DNA of 6,796 nucleotides from Pseudomonadota bacterium (GCA_023387715.1 JAEWHQ010000172.1:1-6796); one strand, 5' to 3'. Shown: positions 1 through 6,629, counted from the first letter of the stretch. Translations and numbers: made by a program. The notes: generated by a model not told the origin, from the sequence alone.

Positions 1-283
1 GATGATGTGTGATGCCTATATGCTCGACACCACCTCTCAAGGTGCACCGGGTGTGGAATTTACCAACTGGAAGCATCCAGTGTTAGCAGGTGATACATTG
101 ACCGGCACAACCACTATTATCAACGGCCGTCTGCTCAACTCGCGCCCCGGCCTTGGTATCGTTACGCTCTTGCATATATTGAAAAATCAGGATGATGTAA
201 CGGTTTGCGAAGTCCAGCATAAGCTGATTTTGAAACAGCGAGCTGCTGCTCAAATGGACGCTCAGCAAGGAGCTGCATCATGA
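1..283 (+). CDS. MaoC-like hot-dog dehydratase, 5'-truncated by window edge
   Basis: This is the C-terminal 93 codons of a small MaoC/hot-dog family protein; the frame is open to the window edge, so the true start lies upstream. Visible are the AGDTL turn at residues 30-34 of the visible part and the SRPGLG stretch that follows, both typical of the C-terminal half of MaoC-like (R)-hydratase domains. The same two blocks recur in the next gene (AGDTL; SKPGW), so the two are paralogs. By alignment to that neighbour about 60 residues are missing, including the Asp/His active-site segment, so catalytic competence cannot be judged here. The stop codon overlaps the start of the next gene as ATGA, pointing to translational coupling and joint function. 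MaoC proteins (de)hydrate enoyl/3-hydroxyacyl-CoA-type thioesters; the substrate here is unknown. Confidence 0.8.
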   Translation, partial: MMCDAYMLDTTSQGAPGVEFTNWKHPVLAGDTLTGTTTIINGRLLNSRPGLGIVTLLHILKNQDDVTVCEVQHKLILKQRAAAQMDAQQGAAS

Positions 284-747
284 GCATCATCGACGATATG
301 CTAAACAAAGAAGTCATTCTCGGCAGCTTTACCTTCACGCAGGAAAATATCATCGAATTTGCCCGTCAGTTCGACCCGCAATATTTTCATGTCGATCCAG
401 TCGCTGCCAAAGACAGTCTGTTTGGTAATCTATGCGCATCAGGCTGGCATTCAGCCTCCGTCTGGATGAAGCTCAATATGAAATCGCTGGAGCGCGAAGT
501 CGGCGAAATGCTGGCTAAGGGTGAAACCCCGCCGGTTTTCGGCCCCTCACCCGGTTTTACCAATCTGACATGGACACGCCCTGTTTTTGCCGGCGACACT
601 CTGACTTACACCCGCACTGTCACCTCTGTTCGGGCGCTGGAATCCAAACCGGGCTGGTCGATGATCACCATGCTTTGCACGGCGCGTGATGAGAAAAATG
701 AAGAAATCTTGCGCTTTGAAAATGCAGCGATGATCAAGCTGCCTTAA
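280..747 (+). CDS. MaoC-like (R)-specific enoyl-CoA hydratase/dehydratase family protein
   Basis: A 155-residue single hot-dog domain protein. Residues 32-37 contain an Asp followed five positions later by His (FDPQYFH), which fits the MaoC hydratase catalytic dyad. A Gly/Ser-rich helix follows (about 49-57, GNLCASGWH), and the C-terminal half has the PVFAGDTL turn (about 101-108). The family hydrates trans-2-enoyl-CoA or dehydrates the 3-hydroxyacyl thioester in the cytoplasm; the exact substrate cannot be read. The ATG overlaps the preceding gene's stop (ATGA), and AAGGAG lies at 267-272, seven bases upstream. With the upstream paralog it may form a heteromer, as some paired short MaoC proteins do (inference). 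The gene ends 24 bp before a strong terminator. Confidence 0.85.
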   Translation: MSIIDDMLNKEVILGSFTFTQENIIEFARQFDPQYFHVDPVAAKDSLFGNLCASGWHSASVWMKLNMKSLEREVGEMLAKGETPPVFGPSPGFTNLTWTRPVFAGDTLTYTRTVTSVRALESKPGWSMITMLCTARDEKNEEILRFENAAMIKLP

Positions 748-771
748 CTCAAAACCAGAGCGCGTTCATAA

Positions 772-803
772 AAAAAGCCCTGTCAGATATGACAGGGCTT
801 TTT
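772..803. terminator. Bidirectional rho-independent terminator between convergent genes
   Basis: A perfect 14-bp inverted repeat (arms 772-785 and 790-803, loop GATA) with a GC-rich core GCCCTGTCA and A-tract/T-tract flanks on both sides. It follows the + strand MaoC pair by 24 bp and the minus-strand apt stop by 18 bp. The symmetry lets it end transcription from both directions. Confidence 0.93.
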
Positions 804-821
804 CATGCAGTCTTTTAAAAC

Positions 822-1367
822 TTAGTCGCCTTCAAAGGCCACCAATGTATGGACGTGGACGCCCAGCGCTTCCAGCTTCTTACGACCACCCAAATCTGGC
901 AGATCAATCACAAAACAGGCTGCAACAATTTCTGCGCCCATTTGCTGCAGCAATTTACAAGCTGCTTCTGCCGTGCCGCCTGTTGCGATCAGATCATCCA
1001 CGAGAATAACCTTTTCACCCGGCTTAATCGCATCACGGTGCATTTCCATCTCGTCGATGCCGTATTCAAGACTATAGGCAATGCGCACGGTTTCATAAGG
1101 CAGCTTGCCTTTTTTGCGGATCGGCACAAAACCTGCCGACAACTGATGCGCCATCGCACCACCTAAGATAAAGCCGCGGGCTTCAATACCGGCAACCTTG
1201 TCCGCTTTGCCACCTGCATATGGATAAACCAGCTCATCCACCGCACGGCGGAAAGCCTGTGTATTGCCCATCAAGGTTGTTACATCGCGGAACTGGACAC
1301 CTGGCTTAGGATAGTCCTTGATGGTTCTGATTGCCTCTCTGAGCGACGACTGTGTTTCTTTGTCCAT
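822..1367 (-). CDS. apt: Adenine phosphoribosyltransferase
   Basis: A 181-residue cytoplasmic type I phosphoribosyltransferase that converts adenine plus PRPP to AMP and pyrophosphate (purine salvage). The PRPP-binding motif [14 protein letters not shown] is at residues 120-133, with the paired Asp at 124-125. The ARGFILGG segment (63-70) and the flexible catalytic loop RKKGKLPYE (about 84-92) are also in place. Length is normal for bacterial Apt. The ATG has AAGGA at 1376-1380, eight bases upstream. It lies downstream of petC on the same strand but is separated by a strong terminator and 241 bp with a candidate promoter, so it is probably its own transcript. From memory, some Rhizobiales carry a methylthioadenosine phosphorylase gene next to apt; none is seen between petC and apt here. 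Confidence 0.97.
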   Translation of the reverse strand: MDKETQSSLREAIRTIKDYPKPGVQFRDVTTLMGNTQAFRRAVDELVYPYAGGKADKVAGIEARGFILGGAMAHQLSAGFVPIRKKGKLPYETVRIAYSLEYGIDEMEMHRDAIKPGEKVILVDDLIATGGTAEAACKLLQQMGAEIVAACFVIDLPDLGGRKKLEALGVHVHTLVAFEGD

Positions 1368-1443
1368 TGAGACAATCCTTTAACTGATAAAAACCATCAC
1401 CGGCAAACCACCATGATTTGAAACCGGAAATGCATGCTTTGCG

Positions 1444-1497
1444 CCCGATCACGGAATCGCAAACCATTGGATAATAATAACAGTGATCCCCGATCAC
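1444..1497. repeat. Two direct copies of CCCGATCAC upstream of apt
   Basis: The nonamer CCCGATCAC occurs at 1444-1452 and 1489-1497, 45 bp apart start to start. The second copy forms one side of the GTGATC/GATCAC inverted repeat in the candidate apt promoter. Two copies flanking the predicted -10 and start region could be paired regulator sites; a chance match cannot be excluded. Confidence 0.4.
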
Positions 1498-1499
1498 AA
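1471..1499 (-). promoter_or_regulatory. Candidate apt promoter with an inverted repeat in the -35/spacer
   Basis: On the minus strand TTGTGA (1494-1499) and TATTAT (1471-1476) are spaced by exactly 17 bp, matching sigma-70-type -35/-10 elements. This puts transcription start roughly at 1462-1466, about 95 bp before the apt ATG. A perfect 6-3-6 inverted repeat, GTGATC/GATCAC (1483-1497), covers part of the -35 and the spacer, a typical operator position. The call rests on sequence resemblance only. Confidence 0.45.
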
Positions 1500-1559
1500 A
1501 TTGATTCAGAACAATCCGCACAAGCTTTTCATCACAAGATAAAAACCCGCTCCACGCAC

Positions 1560-1587
1560 GAAAAAGGGCGCAAATGCGCCCTTTTTC
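1560..1587 (-). terminator. Rho-independent terminator of the petABC operon
   Basis: A perfect 13-bp inverted repeat: arms 1560-1572 and 1575-1587, core GGGCGCA/TGCGCCC, two-base loop on paper (about four in practice). It is flanked by A and T tracts and lies 21 bases after the petC stop on the coding strand. Symmetry would allow function in both directions, but the only genes on either side run on the minus strand. It separates petC from apt transcription. Confidence 0.93.
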
Positions 1588-1608
1588 TTAAAATGAAAGC
1601 TTTAAAGC

Positions 1609-2481
1609 TTAGTCTTTCAGCTGTGCATAAATCTGACGCTTTGCGATGTAAACCAGACCTGCAAACAGGGCAAGGAATACCATCACACGGAAGCCGACTT
1701 TTTTACGCTGTTCCAGATGTGGCTCTGCAGCCCACATCAGGAATGCCGACACGTCATGGGCATATTGCTGTACAGTCTCAGGGCTGCCATCATCATAAGT
1801 CACAACTTCGTCACTTAGCGGGTTGGCCATTGCCAGAGACTTCGCTGACAGGAAGTACGGATTGTAATGTGTACCTTCAGGAATTTCCATACCTGCAGGT
1901 GGTTTTGCACTATAACCTGTCAGTAATGAGTAGATGTAGTCCGGACCTGCCTCTGCATATTGTGTGAAAATATCGAAGATAAAGGTCGGGAAACCACGTT
2001 CTGCTGCACGTGCCTTGGCAATCAAAGACAGGTCTGGCGGAGCTGCACCATTGTTTGCTGCTGCTGCGGCCTGCGCATTTGGAAATGGTGACGGGAAGTA
2101 ATCTGTCGGAACGGCTTTACGCTCAAACATTTCACCATCAGCATTTGGCCCATCCTGAACTTCATATTCAGCGGCAAATGCTTTCACCTGATCTTCCGAA
2201 TAGCCCAGATCTTCCAAGGTACGGAACGGAACAAATTCCAGTGAGTGACAAGCGGCACAAACTTCTTTGTACACTTTCAAGCCACGCTGTAACTGACCCT
2301 TGTCATAGGTTCCGAACGGCCCGGAGAAACTCCAGCTTTCCTGCTTTGGCTTGAAGATCGGGTAATGCTCCGGCTCAGCCGGAACAGTACCAGTTTCTGC
2401 AAAAGCACCGCCCATTGTTAAACCGAGCGCCACCATAGGAGCAATTCCGAAGGCAGCGAAACCGGTGAGGAACTTTTTCAT
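1609..2481 (-). CDS. petC: Cytochrome c1 subunit of the cytochrome bc1 complex
   Basis: A 290-residue periplasm-facing, membrane-anchored c-type cytochrome that takes electrons from the Rieske protein and passes them to a soluble or membrane cytochrome c. It has a Sec signal peptide (residues 1 to about 28, ending GGAFA), the heme-binding CAACH at 75-79 and the probable axial Met at 218 in the family-typical MANPLSDE context. A C-terminal anchor helix runs about 252-272 before a basic tail. Length is typical. The protein is separate from cytochrome b, unlike the fused fbcH polyprotein of Bradyrhizobium. The ATG has AAGGA at 2490-2494, eight bases upstream. It is the third gene of petABC, 31 bp after petB. 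A 14-bp palindrome, AAGCTTTAAAGCTT (1597-1610), overlaps the stop. Also named fbcC. Confidence 0.97.
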   Translation of the reverse strand: MKKFLTGFAAFGIAPMVALGLTMGGAFAETGTVPAEPEHYPIFKPKQESWSFSGPFGTYDKGQLQRGLKVYKEVCAACHSLEFVPFRTLEDLGYSEDQVKAFAAEYEVQDGPNADGEMFERKAVPTDYFPSPFPNAQAAAAANNGAAPPDLSLIAKARAAERGFPTFIFDIFTQYAEAGPDYIYSLLTGYSAKPPAGMEIPEGTHYNPYFLSAKSLAMANPLSDEVVTYDDGSPETVQQYAHDVSAFLMWAAEPHLEQRKKVGFRVMVFLALFAGLVYIAKRQIYAQLKD

Positions 2482-2512
2482 ATTTCTAGTCCTTCATTAA
2501 CTTTCGCTGCAC

Positions 2513-3802
2513 TCAACCAGGGATCTTCTCTGGCGCTAAATGCGCAGACTTACCCTGATTCTTTTCCAGCACCGCTTCGGTGATCGAATTCGGCAAACGC
2601 TTTGGCTTTTCGATAAGACCAAGCACAGGCATGATCACAAGGAAGAAAGCGAAGTAATAGAGCGTACCGATCTGTGCCAAGGCTGTGTAGATACCTTCAG
2701 CAGGACGTGAACCGAGCCAGCCCAAGAAGATGGCGTTGAACACGAAGAGCCAGAAGAACATCTTGAACCAAGGACGGTAAACCGCCGAGCGCACTTTTGA
2801 TGTATCCAGCCAAGGCAATACGAAAAGCACTGCAATGGAGCCGAACATCGCCAATACGCCGCCAAGCTTGGAATCGATCGGGCCGATATTAAACGTAATC
2901 GCACGCAGGATCGCATAGAACGGCAGGAAGTACCATTCAGGCACAATATGCGCCGGTGTTTTCAGCGAATCCGCAGGGATATAGTTGTCCGGATGACCAA
3001 GGAAGTTCGGCATATAGAAAACGAAATATGCGAAGAACAAGAAGAAGATCAGCGCGCCGAATGCATCCTTGATGGTTGCATAAGGGGTAAACGGCAATGT
3101 GTCCGTTTTCGACTTCACTTCAATACCTGTCGGATTGGTCTGACCGGTCACATGCAATGCCCAAACGTGCAGGATCACCACGCCGACAATCATGAACGGC
3201 AGGAGATAATGCAGCGAGAAGAAGCGATTCAGTGTCGGATTATCAACCGCAAAACCACCCAGCAACAATTGCTGGATCGGCTCACCGATAATCGGGAAAG
3301 CGGTAAAGAAGCCGGTGATCACTGTTGCACCCCAGAAGGACATCTGGCCCCAAGGCAGCACATAGCCCATGAAAGCAGTTGCCATCATCAGGAGGAAAAT
3401 GATCACGCCGAGGATCCACAACAGCTCGCGCGGTGCTTTATAAGAACCGTAATAAAGGCCGCGGGCAATGTGCAGATAAACAGCAACAAAGAAGAAAGAT
3501 GCACCATTAGCGTGCATATAACGCAACAGCCAACCGGAGTTGACGTCACGCATGATTTTTTCAACGGATTGGAAGGCAATGCCGGTCGATGCAGCATAGT
3601 GCATGGCCAGAACAATACCTGTCAGCAACTGCGCAATCAGCATGAACGACAAGATGCCACCGAAGGTGTACATATAGTTCAGGTTGCGCGGTGTTGGATA
3701 AGCAATAAATGAATCATAAACCAGACGCGGCAATGGCAGTCTGTCATCGAACCATTTTTCAATGCCGGTATTCGGCGTATATGTGGAGTGTCCGCCACTC
3801 AT
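2513..3802 (-). CDS. petB: Cytochrome b subunit of the cytochrome bc1 complex
   Basis: The integral membrane core of ubiquinol:cytochrome c oxidoreductase, carrying hemes bL and bH and both quinone sites. With the ATG start it has 429 residues. Heme ligands are His97/His198 and His111/His212, the numbering I recall for Rhodobacter capsulatus cytochrome b, and His217 lies at the Qi site. The Qo-site PEWY motif is at 288-291. Many hydrophobic helices span the sequence. A GTG (3821-3823) that overlaps the petA stop would add seven residues, but the ATG is preferred because GGGGAG lies seven bases upstream (3810-3815) and the product then begins [11 protein letters not shown], as expected for the family. 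It is the middle gene of petABC, 20 bp after petA. Also named fbcB. Confidence 0.97.
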   Translation of the reverse strand: MSGGHSTYTPNTGIEKWFDDRLPLPRLVYDSFIAYPTPRNLNYMYTFGGILSFMLIAQLLTGIVLAMHYAASTGIAFQSVEKIMRDVNSGWLLRYMHANGASFFFVAVYLHIARGLYYGSYKAPRELLWILGVIIFLLMMATAFMGYVLPWGQMSFWGATVITGFFTAFPIIGEPIQQLLLGGFAVDNPTLNRFFSLHYLLPFMIVGVVILHVWALHVTGQTNPTGIEVKSKTDTLPFTPYATIKDAFGALIFFLFFAYFVFYMPNFLGHPDNYIPADSLKTPAHIVPEWYFLPFYAILRAITFNIGPIDSKLGGVLAMFGSIAVLFVLPWLDTSKVRSAVYRPWFKMFFWLFVFNAIFLGWLGSRPAEGIYTALAQIGTLYYFAFFLVIMPVLGLIEKPKRLPNSITEAVLEKNQGKSAHLAPEKIPG

Positions 3803-3809
3803 GTCTTCT

Positions 3810-3815
3810 CTCCCC
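3810..3815 (-). promoter_or_regulatory. Ribosome binding site choosing the petB ATG
   Basis: GGGGAG on the minus strand is seven bases before the ATG at 3800-3802. It lies within the extra codons that a GTG start at 3821-3823 would add, so it supports the shorter protein. Confidence 0.7.
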
Positions 3816-3822
3816 GGAACCA

Positions 3823-4386
3823 CTAGCCGATTTTGACGACAGTATCGGATACAAACGAAAACTGTGGCACAGCCATGTTTTCAGGTGCAGGGCCGCTGCG
3901 AATACGACCAGCAGTATCATAATGAGAACCGTGGCACGGACAGAACCAACCGCCGAAGATGCCTGCTTCACCGAGCGGCACACAGCCAAGATGCGTACAC
4001 ACGCCGATCATGACCATCCAGTTTTCCTTGCCCTCACCGGCAGAGCGGGCGAGATCGGTTGCCGGAGTGTCAGCTGCCAGATTGGCATTACGTGCTAACG
4101 GATCTTTCAGGTCGGCCATATTGGTCGACTTGGCTTCTTCAATTTCTTTAGCGGTGCGGTTGCGGATAAAGACGGGCTTACCGCGCCACTTCACTGTCAG
4201 CGATCCGCCTTCCTGTACGGAAGAAACATCAACTTCAATGGAAGCGGCAGCCAAAGTTGATGCGTCTGGACGCATCTGGTCAATAAATGGCCATGCCAGT
4301 CCGCCGGCGCCAACGACACCAGCCATACCTGTCGCAATGTACAGAAAATCACGCCGTGTCGGCTCAGCCGTGTCGTGTGCGCTCAC
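3823..4386 (-). CDS. petA: Rieske iron-sulfur subunit of the cytochrome bc1 complex
   Basis: A 187-residue protein with an N-terminal membrane anchor and a periplasmic [2Fe-2S] domain that moves electrons from ubiquinol to cytochrome c1. A twin-arginine-type motif TRRDFL (10-15) precedes a hydrophobic helix (about 17-35). Cluster box 1 is CTHLGC (130-135) and box 2 is CPCHGS (149-154). These give ligands Cys130, His132, Cys149 and His152, with Cys135/Cys151 forming the expected disulfide. I chose GTG at 4384-4386: AAAGGAA lies seven bases upstream (4394-4400), and the product begins [13 protein letters not shown] as in relatives. The alternative is a TTG six codons earlier (4402-4404), which has no clear Shine-Dalgarno sequence. 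It is the first gene of petABC; its TAG stop is 20 bp before petB. Also named fbcF. Confidence 0.96.
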   Translation of the reverse strand: MSAHDTAEPTRRDFLYIATGMAGVVGAGGLAWPFIDQMRPDASTLAAASIEVDVSSVQEGGSLTVKWRGKPVFIRNRTAKEIEEAKSTNMADLKDPLARNANLAADTPATDLARSAGEGKENWMVMIGVCTHLGCVPLGEAGIFGGWFCPCHGSHYDTAGRIRSGPAPENMAVPQFSFVSDTVVKIG

Positions 4387-4393
4387 GTGCCAA

Positions 4394-4400
4394 TTCCTTT
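4394..4400 (-). promoter_or_regulatory. Ribosome binding site choosing the petA GTG start
   Basis: AAAGGAA on the minus strand is seven bases before GTG at 4384-4386. It falls inside the six extra codons that the upstream TTG reading would need, so it argues for the GTG start. Confidence 0.65.
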
Positions 4401-4459
4401 CCAACCTGCATATTCAAATTAATCCTCTCCCCTTGCCCGTTTTCTGATGAAGCAAAATC

Positions 4460-4476
4460 AAATGAGAATCTCATTT
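4460..4476. promoter_or_regulatory. Fur-box-like palindrome upstream of petABC
   Basis: A perfect 8-1-8 inverted repeat (AAATGAGA, A, TCTCATTT) 74 bp before the petA start. It resembles Fur-family operators, which share the AATGAGAAT...ATT pattern with the classical GATAATGATAATCATTATC box. GCAAAA (4452-4457) and TTTTGC (4475-4480) partly extend the symmetry. An AT-rich -10-like TTATAA (minus strand, about 4481-4486) abuts it, which would place the palindrome over the transcription start; I see no good -35 for it. Binding by Fur, Mur, Irr or another regulator is inference. Confidence 0.45.
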
Positions 4477-4562
4477 TTGCTTATAAAACGGCCGCGAAAT
4501 TTACATTTCTATTTTGGTTTAGGTGCACAGCAAAAGCTTGTCCAGTCAGTATGCAATCATGA

Positions 4563-4615
4563 CGGCACGATGTCGCAGGTAAAACCATGGGTTGTTTTGC
4601 CGCTGTTTCGTGCCG
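4563..4615. other. Nested inverted repeat after the ABC exporter gene
   Basis: An outer 8-bp perfect stem, CGGCACGA (4563-4570) with TCGTGCCG (4608-4615), encloses an inner 8-bp stem, GGTAAAAC (4578-4585) with GTTTTGCC (4594-4601). The inner stem has one mismatch in DNA, a G-U pair or C-A mismatch depending on strand. It begins eight bases after the ABC exporter stop on the coding strand. No T-tract follows on either strand, so it is not a classical terminator. It could be an RNA 3' end structure for the exporter mRNA or a leader element for petA. Confidence 0.45.
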
Positions 4616-4623
4616 GAACTGCT

Positions 4624-6492
4624 TTACTGCTCAGGCTGAATGCCACCTAGGAAACCGCCGGACTGGCGCGCCCAAAGGCCGGCATAGATGCCGCCAAACG
4701 CTAATAATTGCTGATGTGTCCCCTCCTCCACGATCCGACCTTTATCCATCACCACCAGTCTGTCCAGCTGTGCAATAGTCGACAAGCGATGCGCAATGGC
4801 GATCACGGTCTTGCCTTCCATCAGCTGCATCAGATTCTCCTGAATGGAAGCCTCCACTTCCGAATCCAGTGCCGATGTCGCCTCATCCAAAATCAGAATA
4901 GGCGCTTGTTTTAAAATTGCACGCGCTATTGCAATGCGCTGGCGCTGACCACCCGAAAGTTTAACACCGCGCTCACCCACATAGGCATCAAAGGCTTTGC
5001 GCCCCTGAAAATCTTCCAATGCCTCAATGAAACGATCAGCCTCGGCCTGACGTGTTGCTTTGAGCAAATCCGCTTCTGAGGCATCATTGCGTGCCAGCAT
5101 GATATTGTCGCGCAGTGAGCGATGCAGCAAAGCGGTTTCCTGACTGACAACCGCAAAAGCCTGACGCAGCGAATTTTGCGTGACATCGCGCACATCCTGC
5201 CCGTCCACCAGAATGGCACCTTTTTCGACATCATAAAGGCGCAACAGCAAATTGATCAACGTGGTTTTACCAGCACCGGAATGCCCGACCAAGCCAACCC
5301 GCTCACCGCCTTCAATCGTCAGATTGATACGGTCAAGCACACCGGCATCTTTGCCATAATGAAAAGTAACATCGCGGATTTCAATTTTAGCTTTGGTCAC
5401 CTGCAATGGCTTGGCATTGCTACGGTCTTCAAGCCCTAAAGGCTCAGACACCAAACGCATGGAGTTTTCAATCAGGCCAAGCTGGCGCAACATTCCATTA
5501 AGCTGCATCATCAAACGTCCGAGCAACATATTGAGGCGCAAAACAAGACCAAGCGTAAAAGCTACTTCACCGACACTGATAAGATTTTTCGTCCATAAAT
5601 CGACTGCAATTGCCGCGACAGTTACAATCATCAAGCCCGAAAGACCGTTGAGCAGAATACGCACACTGGTAAGTGCCCGCATAAACGGCCGGAGCGATGC
5701 CAGATAACGCTCAAAGCCATTTTTTAAATAGCGCTCATCATCGTCAATCGTATTGAGTTTAATGGTTTGAATATTGGAATAACTGTCAACAATCCGGCCA
5801 TTAATCATAGAGCCAGCTTCAGCCGAGCCTTCCGCATATTTGCGCACCCGCGGCAGATAGGTTCTGGCAATAAAACCAAAAGCCACAATCCAGATGATAA
5901 CGGCTGCCGCTAACCGCCAATCCAGCCGCCCGACCAGAAACAAGGTTGTGGCGCTATAAATCGCCATAAACCAAACCACCTGAATGAAGCTTTCAATCAG
6001 GTCACCAGCCGCCTGCCCTGCCTGCCAAACCTTGGTGGCGATACGTCCGGCAAAATCATTTTGGAAAAAAGCATAGGATTGGCGCAGCACATAGGAATTC
6101 GCCTGCCAGCGGATCATATTATAAAAGCCGGGCGACATGGTCTGGCCTTCCAGCATGGTATTGATCGCTGTCACCAGCAAACGGATCAACACCACCGTAA
6201 CCAGCATGAATAAAATCTCGGTGCCAGCCATTTGCCAAAGTGATGACCAGCTGCGCTCGCCGCCCGATTGTCCGGCCTGATCCAGAATATCAACCAGCCG
6301 TCCGGTAAAATAAAACAGCCCCGCTTCAACCAGCGGTAACAGCCCGCCAAATATCAGGGAAACAAGCAGCGGCCATTTAGCCTGCACTGCATAATGCCAC
6401 AAGAATGCCAGCGTCGTGGATGGCGGGCGCAATTGATCCGGCTCACGGAACGGATCCACCCAACGCTCAAACCACCGATACACTGCATTCAT
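4624..6492 (-). CDS. ABC exporter, fused permease and ATPase (MsbA-like half transporter)
   Basis: A 622-residue inner-membrane type IV ABC half transporter that would work as a dimer. About six transmembrane helices lie near 40-70, 91-110, 167-187, 194-210, 285-300 and 310-329. The ATPase domain follows with Walker A GHSGAGKTT (403-411), Q-loop Gln451, signature LSGGQ (512-516), Walker B ILILDE ending at Asp536/Glu537, D-loop SALD and H-loop His568. All catalytic residues are present. The substrate is unknown; lipid or drug export is the family norm. I start at ATG 6490-6492, which has AGGGGA at 6504-6509 (11-base spacing). A longer frame up to 6582 would run into the T-tract of the preceding terminator; an ATG at 6550-6552 is a lesser alternative. 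The preceding gene is a paralog. Confidence 0.93.
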   Translation of the reverse strand: MNAVYRWFERWVDPFREPDQLRPPSTTLAFLWHYAVQAKWPLLVSLIFGGLLPLVEAGLFYFTGRLVDILDQAGQSGGERSWSSLWQMAGTEILFMLVTVVLIRLLVTAINTMLEGQTMSPGFYNMIRWQANSYVLRQSYAFFQNDFAGRIATKVWQAGQAAGDLIESFIQVVWFMAIYSATTLFLVGRLDWRLAAAVIIWIVAFGFIARTYLPRVRKYAEGSAEAGSMINGRIVDSYSNIQTIKLNTIDDDERYLKNGFERYLASLRPFMRALTSVRILLNGLSGLMIVTVAAIAVDLWTKNLISVGEVAFTLGLVLRLNMLLGRLMMQLNGMLRQLGLIENSMRLVSEPLGLEDRSNAKPLQVTKAKIEIRDVTFHYGKDAGVLDRINLTIEGGERVGLVGHSGAGKTTLINLLLRLYDVEKGAILVDGQDVRDVTQNSLRQAFAVVSQETALLHRSLRDNIMLARNDASEADLLKATRQAEADRFIEALEDFQGRKAFDAYVGERGVKLSGGQRQRIAIARAILKQAPILILDEATSALDSEVEASIQENLMQLMEGKTVIAIAHRLSTIAQLDRLVVMDKGRIVEEGTHQQLLAFGGIYAGLWARQSGGFLGGIQPEQ

Positions 6493-6580
6493 CAAATGTC
6501 TGTTCCCCTCATGATTTGTTTTCGGTTCTATCCAAGCAGAATGGCGGGTCATGTAAAGATGTTTCTTCTCAATCGCGCAC

Positions 6581-6619
6581 AAAAGAAAAAGGCACCTGAG
6601 AATAAATCCTCAGATGCCT
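6581..6619 (-). terminator. Rho-independent terminator of the upstream ABC exporter
   Basis: An 11-bp stem (arms 6590-6600 and 6609-6619, eight-base loop). On the minus-strand RNA every position pairs, counting one G-U. It is followed by a T-rich tract TTTTCTTTT (6581-6589). It begins ten bases after the stop of the partial exporter. The one mismatch on the other strand and the T-tract orientation both point to minus-strand use. Confidence 0.9.
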
Positions 6620-6629
6620 GTTGTTTGTT

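Larger units (their letters stand above)
1368..1559. other. apt leader and upstream region
   Basis: 192 bp without a credible gene. The 71-codon minus-strand frame that crosses it (1306-1521) overlaps apt out of frame and has no family resemblance. It contains the apt ribosome binding site (1376-1380), the candidate promoter (1471-1499) and the two CCCGATCAC copies. The predicted leader of about 95 bases is long enough for RNA regulation, but I see no recognisable riboswitch. Confidence 0.5.
4387..4623. other. Intergenic region between ABC exporter and petA
   Basis: 237 bp with no plausible gene; short open frames here have no family resemblance or ribosome site. It holds the nested hairpin (4563-4615), the Fur-like palindrome (4460-4476) and the petA ribosome binding site (4394-4400). 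The petABC promoter is expected here. No pair of -35/-10 elements stands out; a weak TTGCTG/TAGAAA pair with a 16-bp spacer on the minus strand (about 4505-4532) is the best candidate. Confidence 0.6.

Noticed and set aside
748..821. Small RNA gene at the 772-803 hairpin
   Set aside because: The perfect stem with A and T tracts between convergent genes is fully explained as a bidirectional terminator.
1306..1521. 71-codon minus-strand frame between petC and apt
   Set aside because: It overlaps the apt start out of frame and covers the candidate promoter; its composition is unlike a protein.
1434..1967. 177-codon open frame on the + strand opposite the petC 3' end
   Set aside because: It runs through the petABC terminator and antisense to a well-supported gene, with no ribosome site and no recognisable domain.
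2948..3712. 254-codon open frame on the + strand opposite petB
   Set aside because: It is fully antisense to cytochrome b, its product is rich in His, Arg, Gln and Cys like typical shadow frames, and it resembles no family.
3823..4386. Possible fusion of bc1 subunits (fbcH type)
   Set aside because: petB and petC have separate stops, ribosome sites and starts, and petC has its own signal peptide, so the three subunits are separate.
4447..4650. Small + strand frames in the ABC-petA gap
   Set aside because: They cover the palindrome and hairpin, lack ribosome sites and overlap the exporter 3' end; there is no family resemblance.
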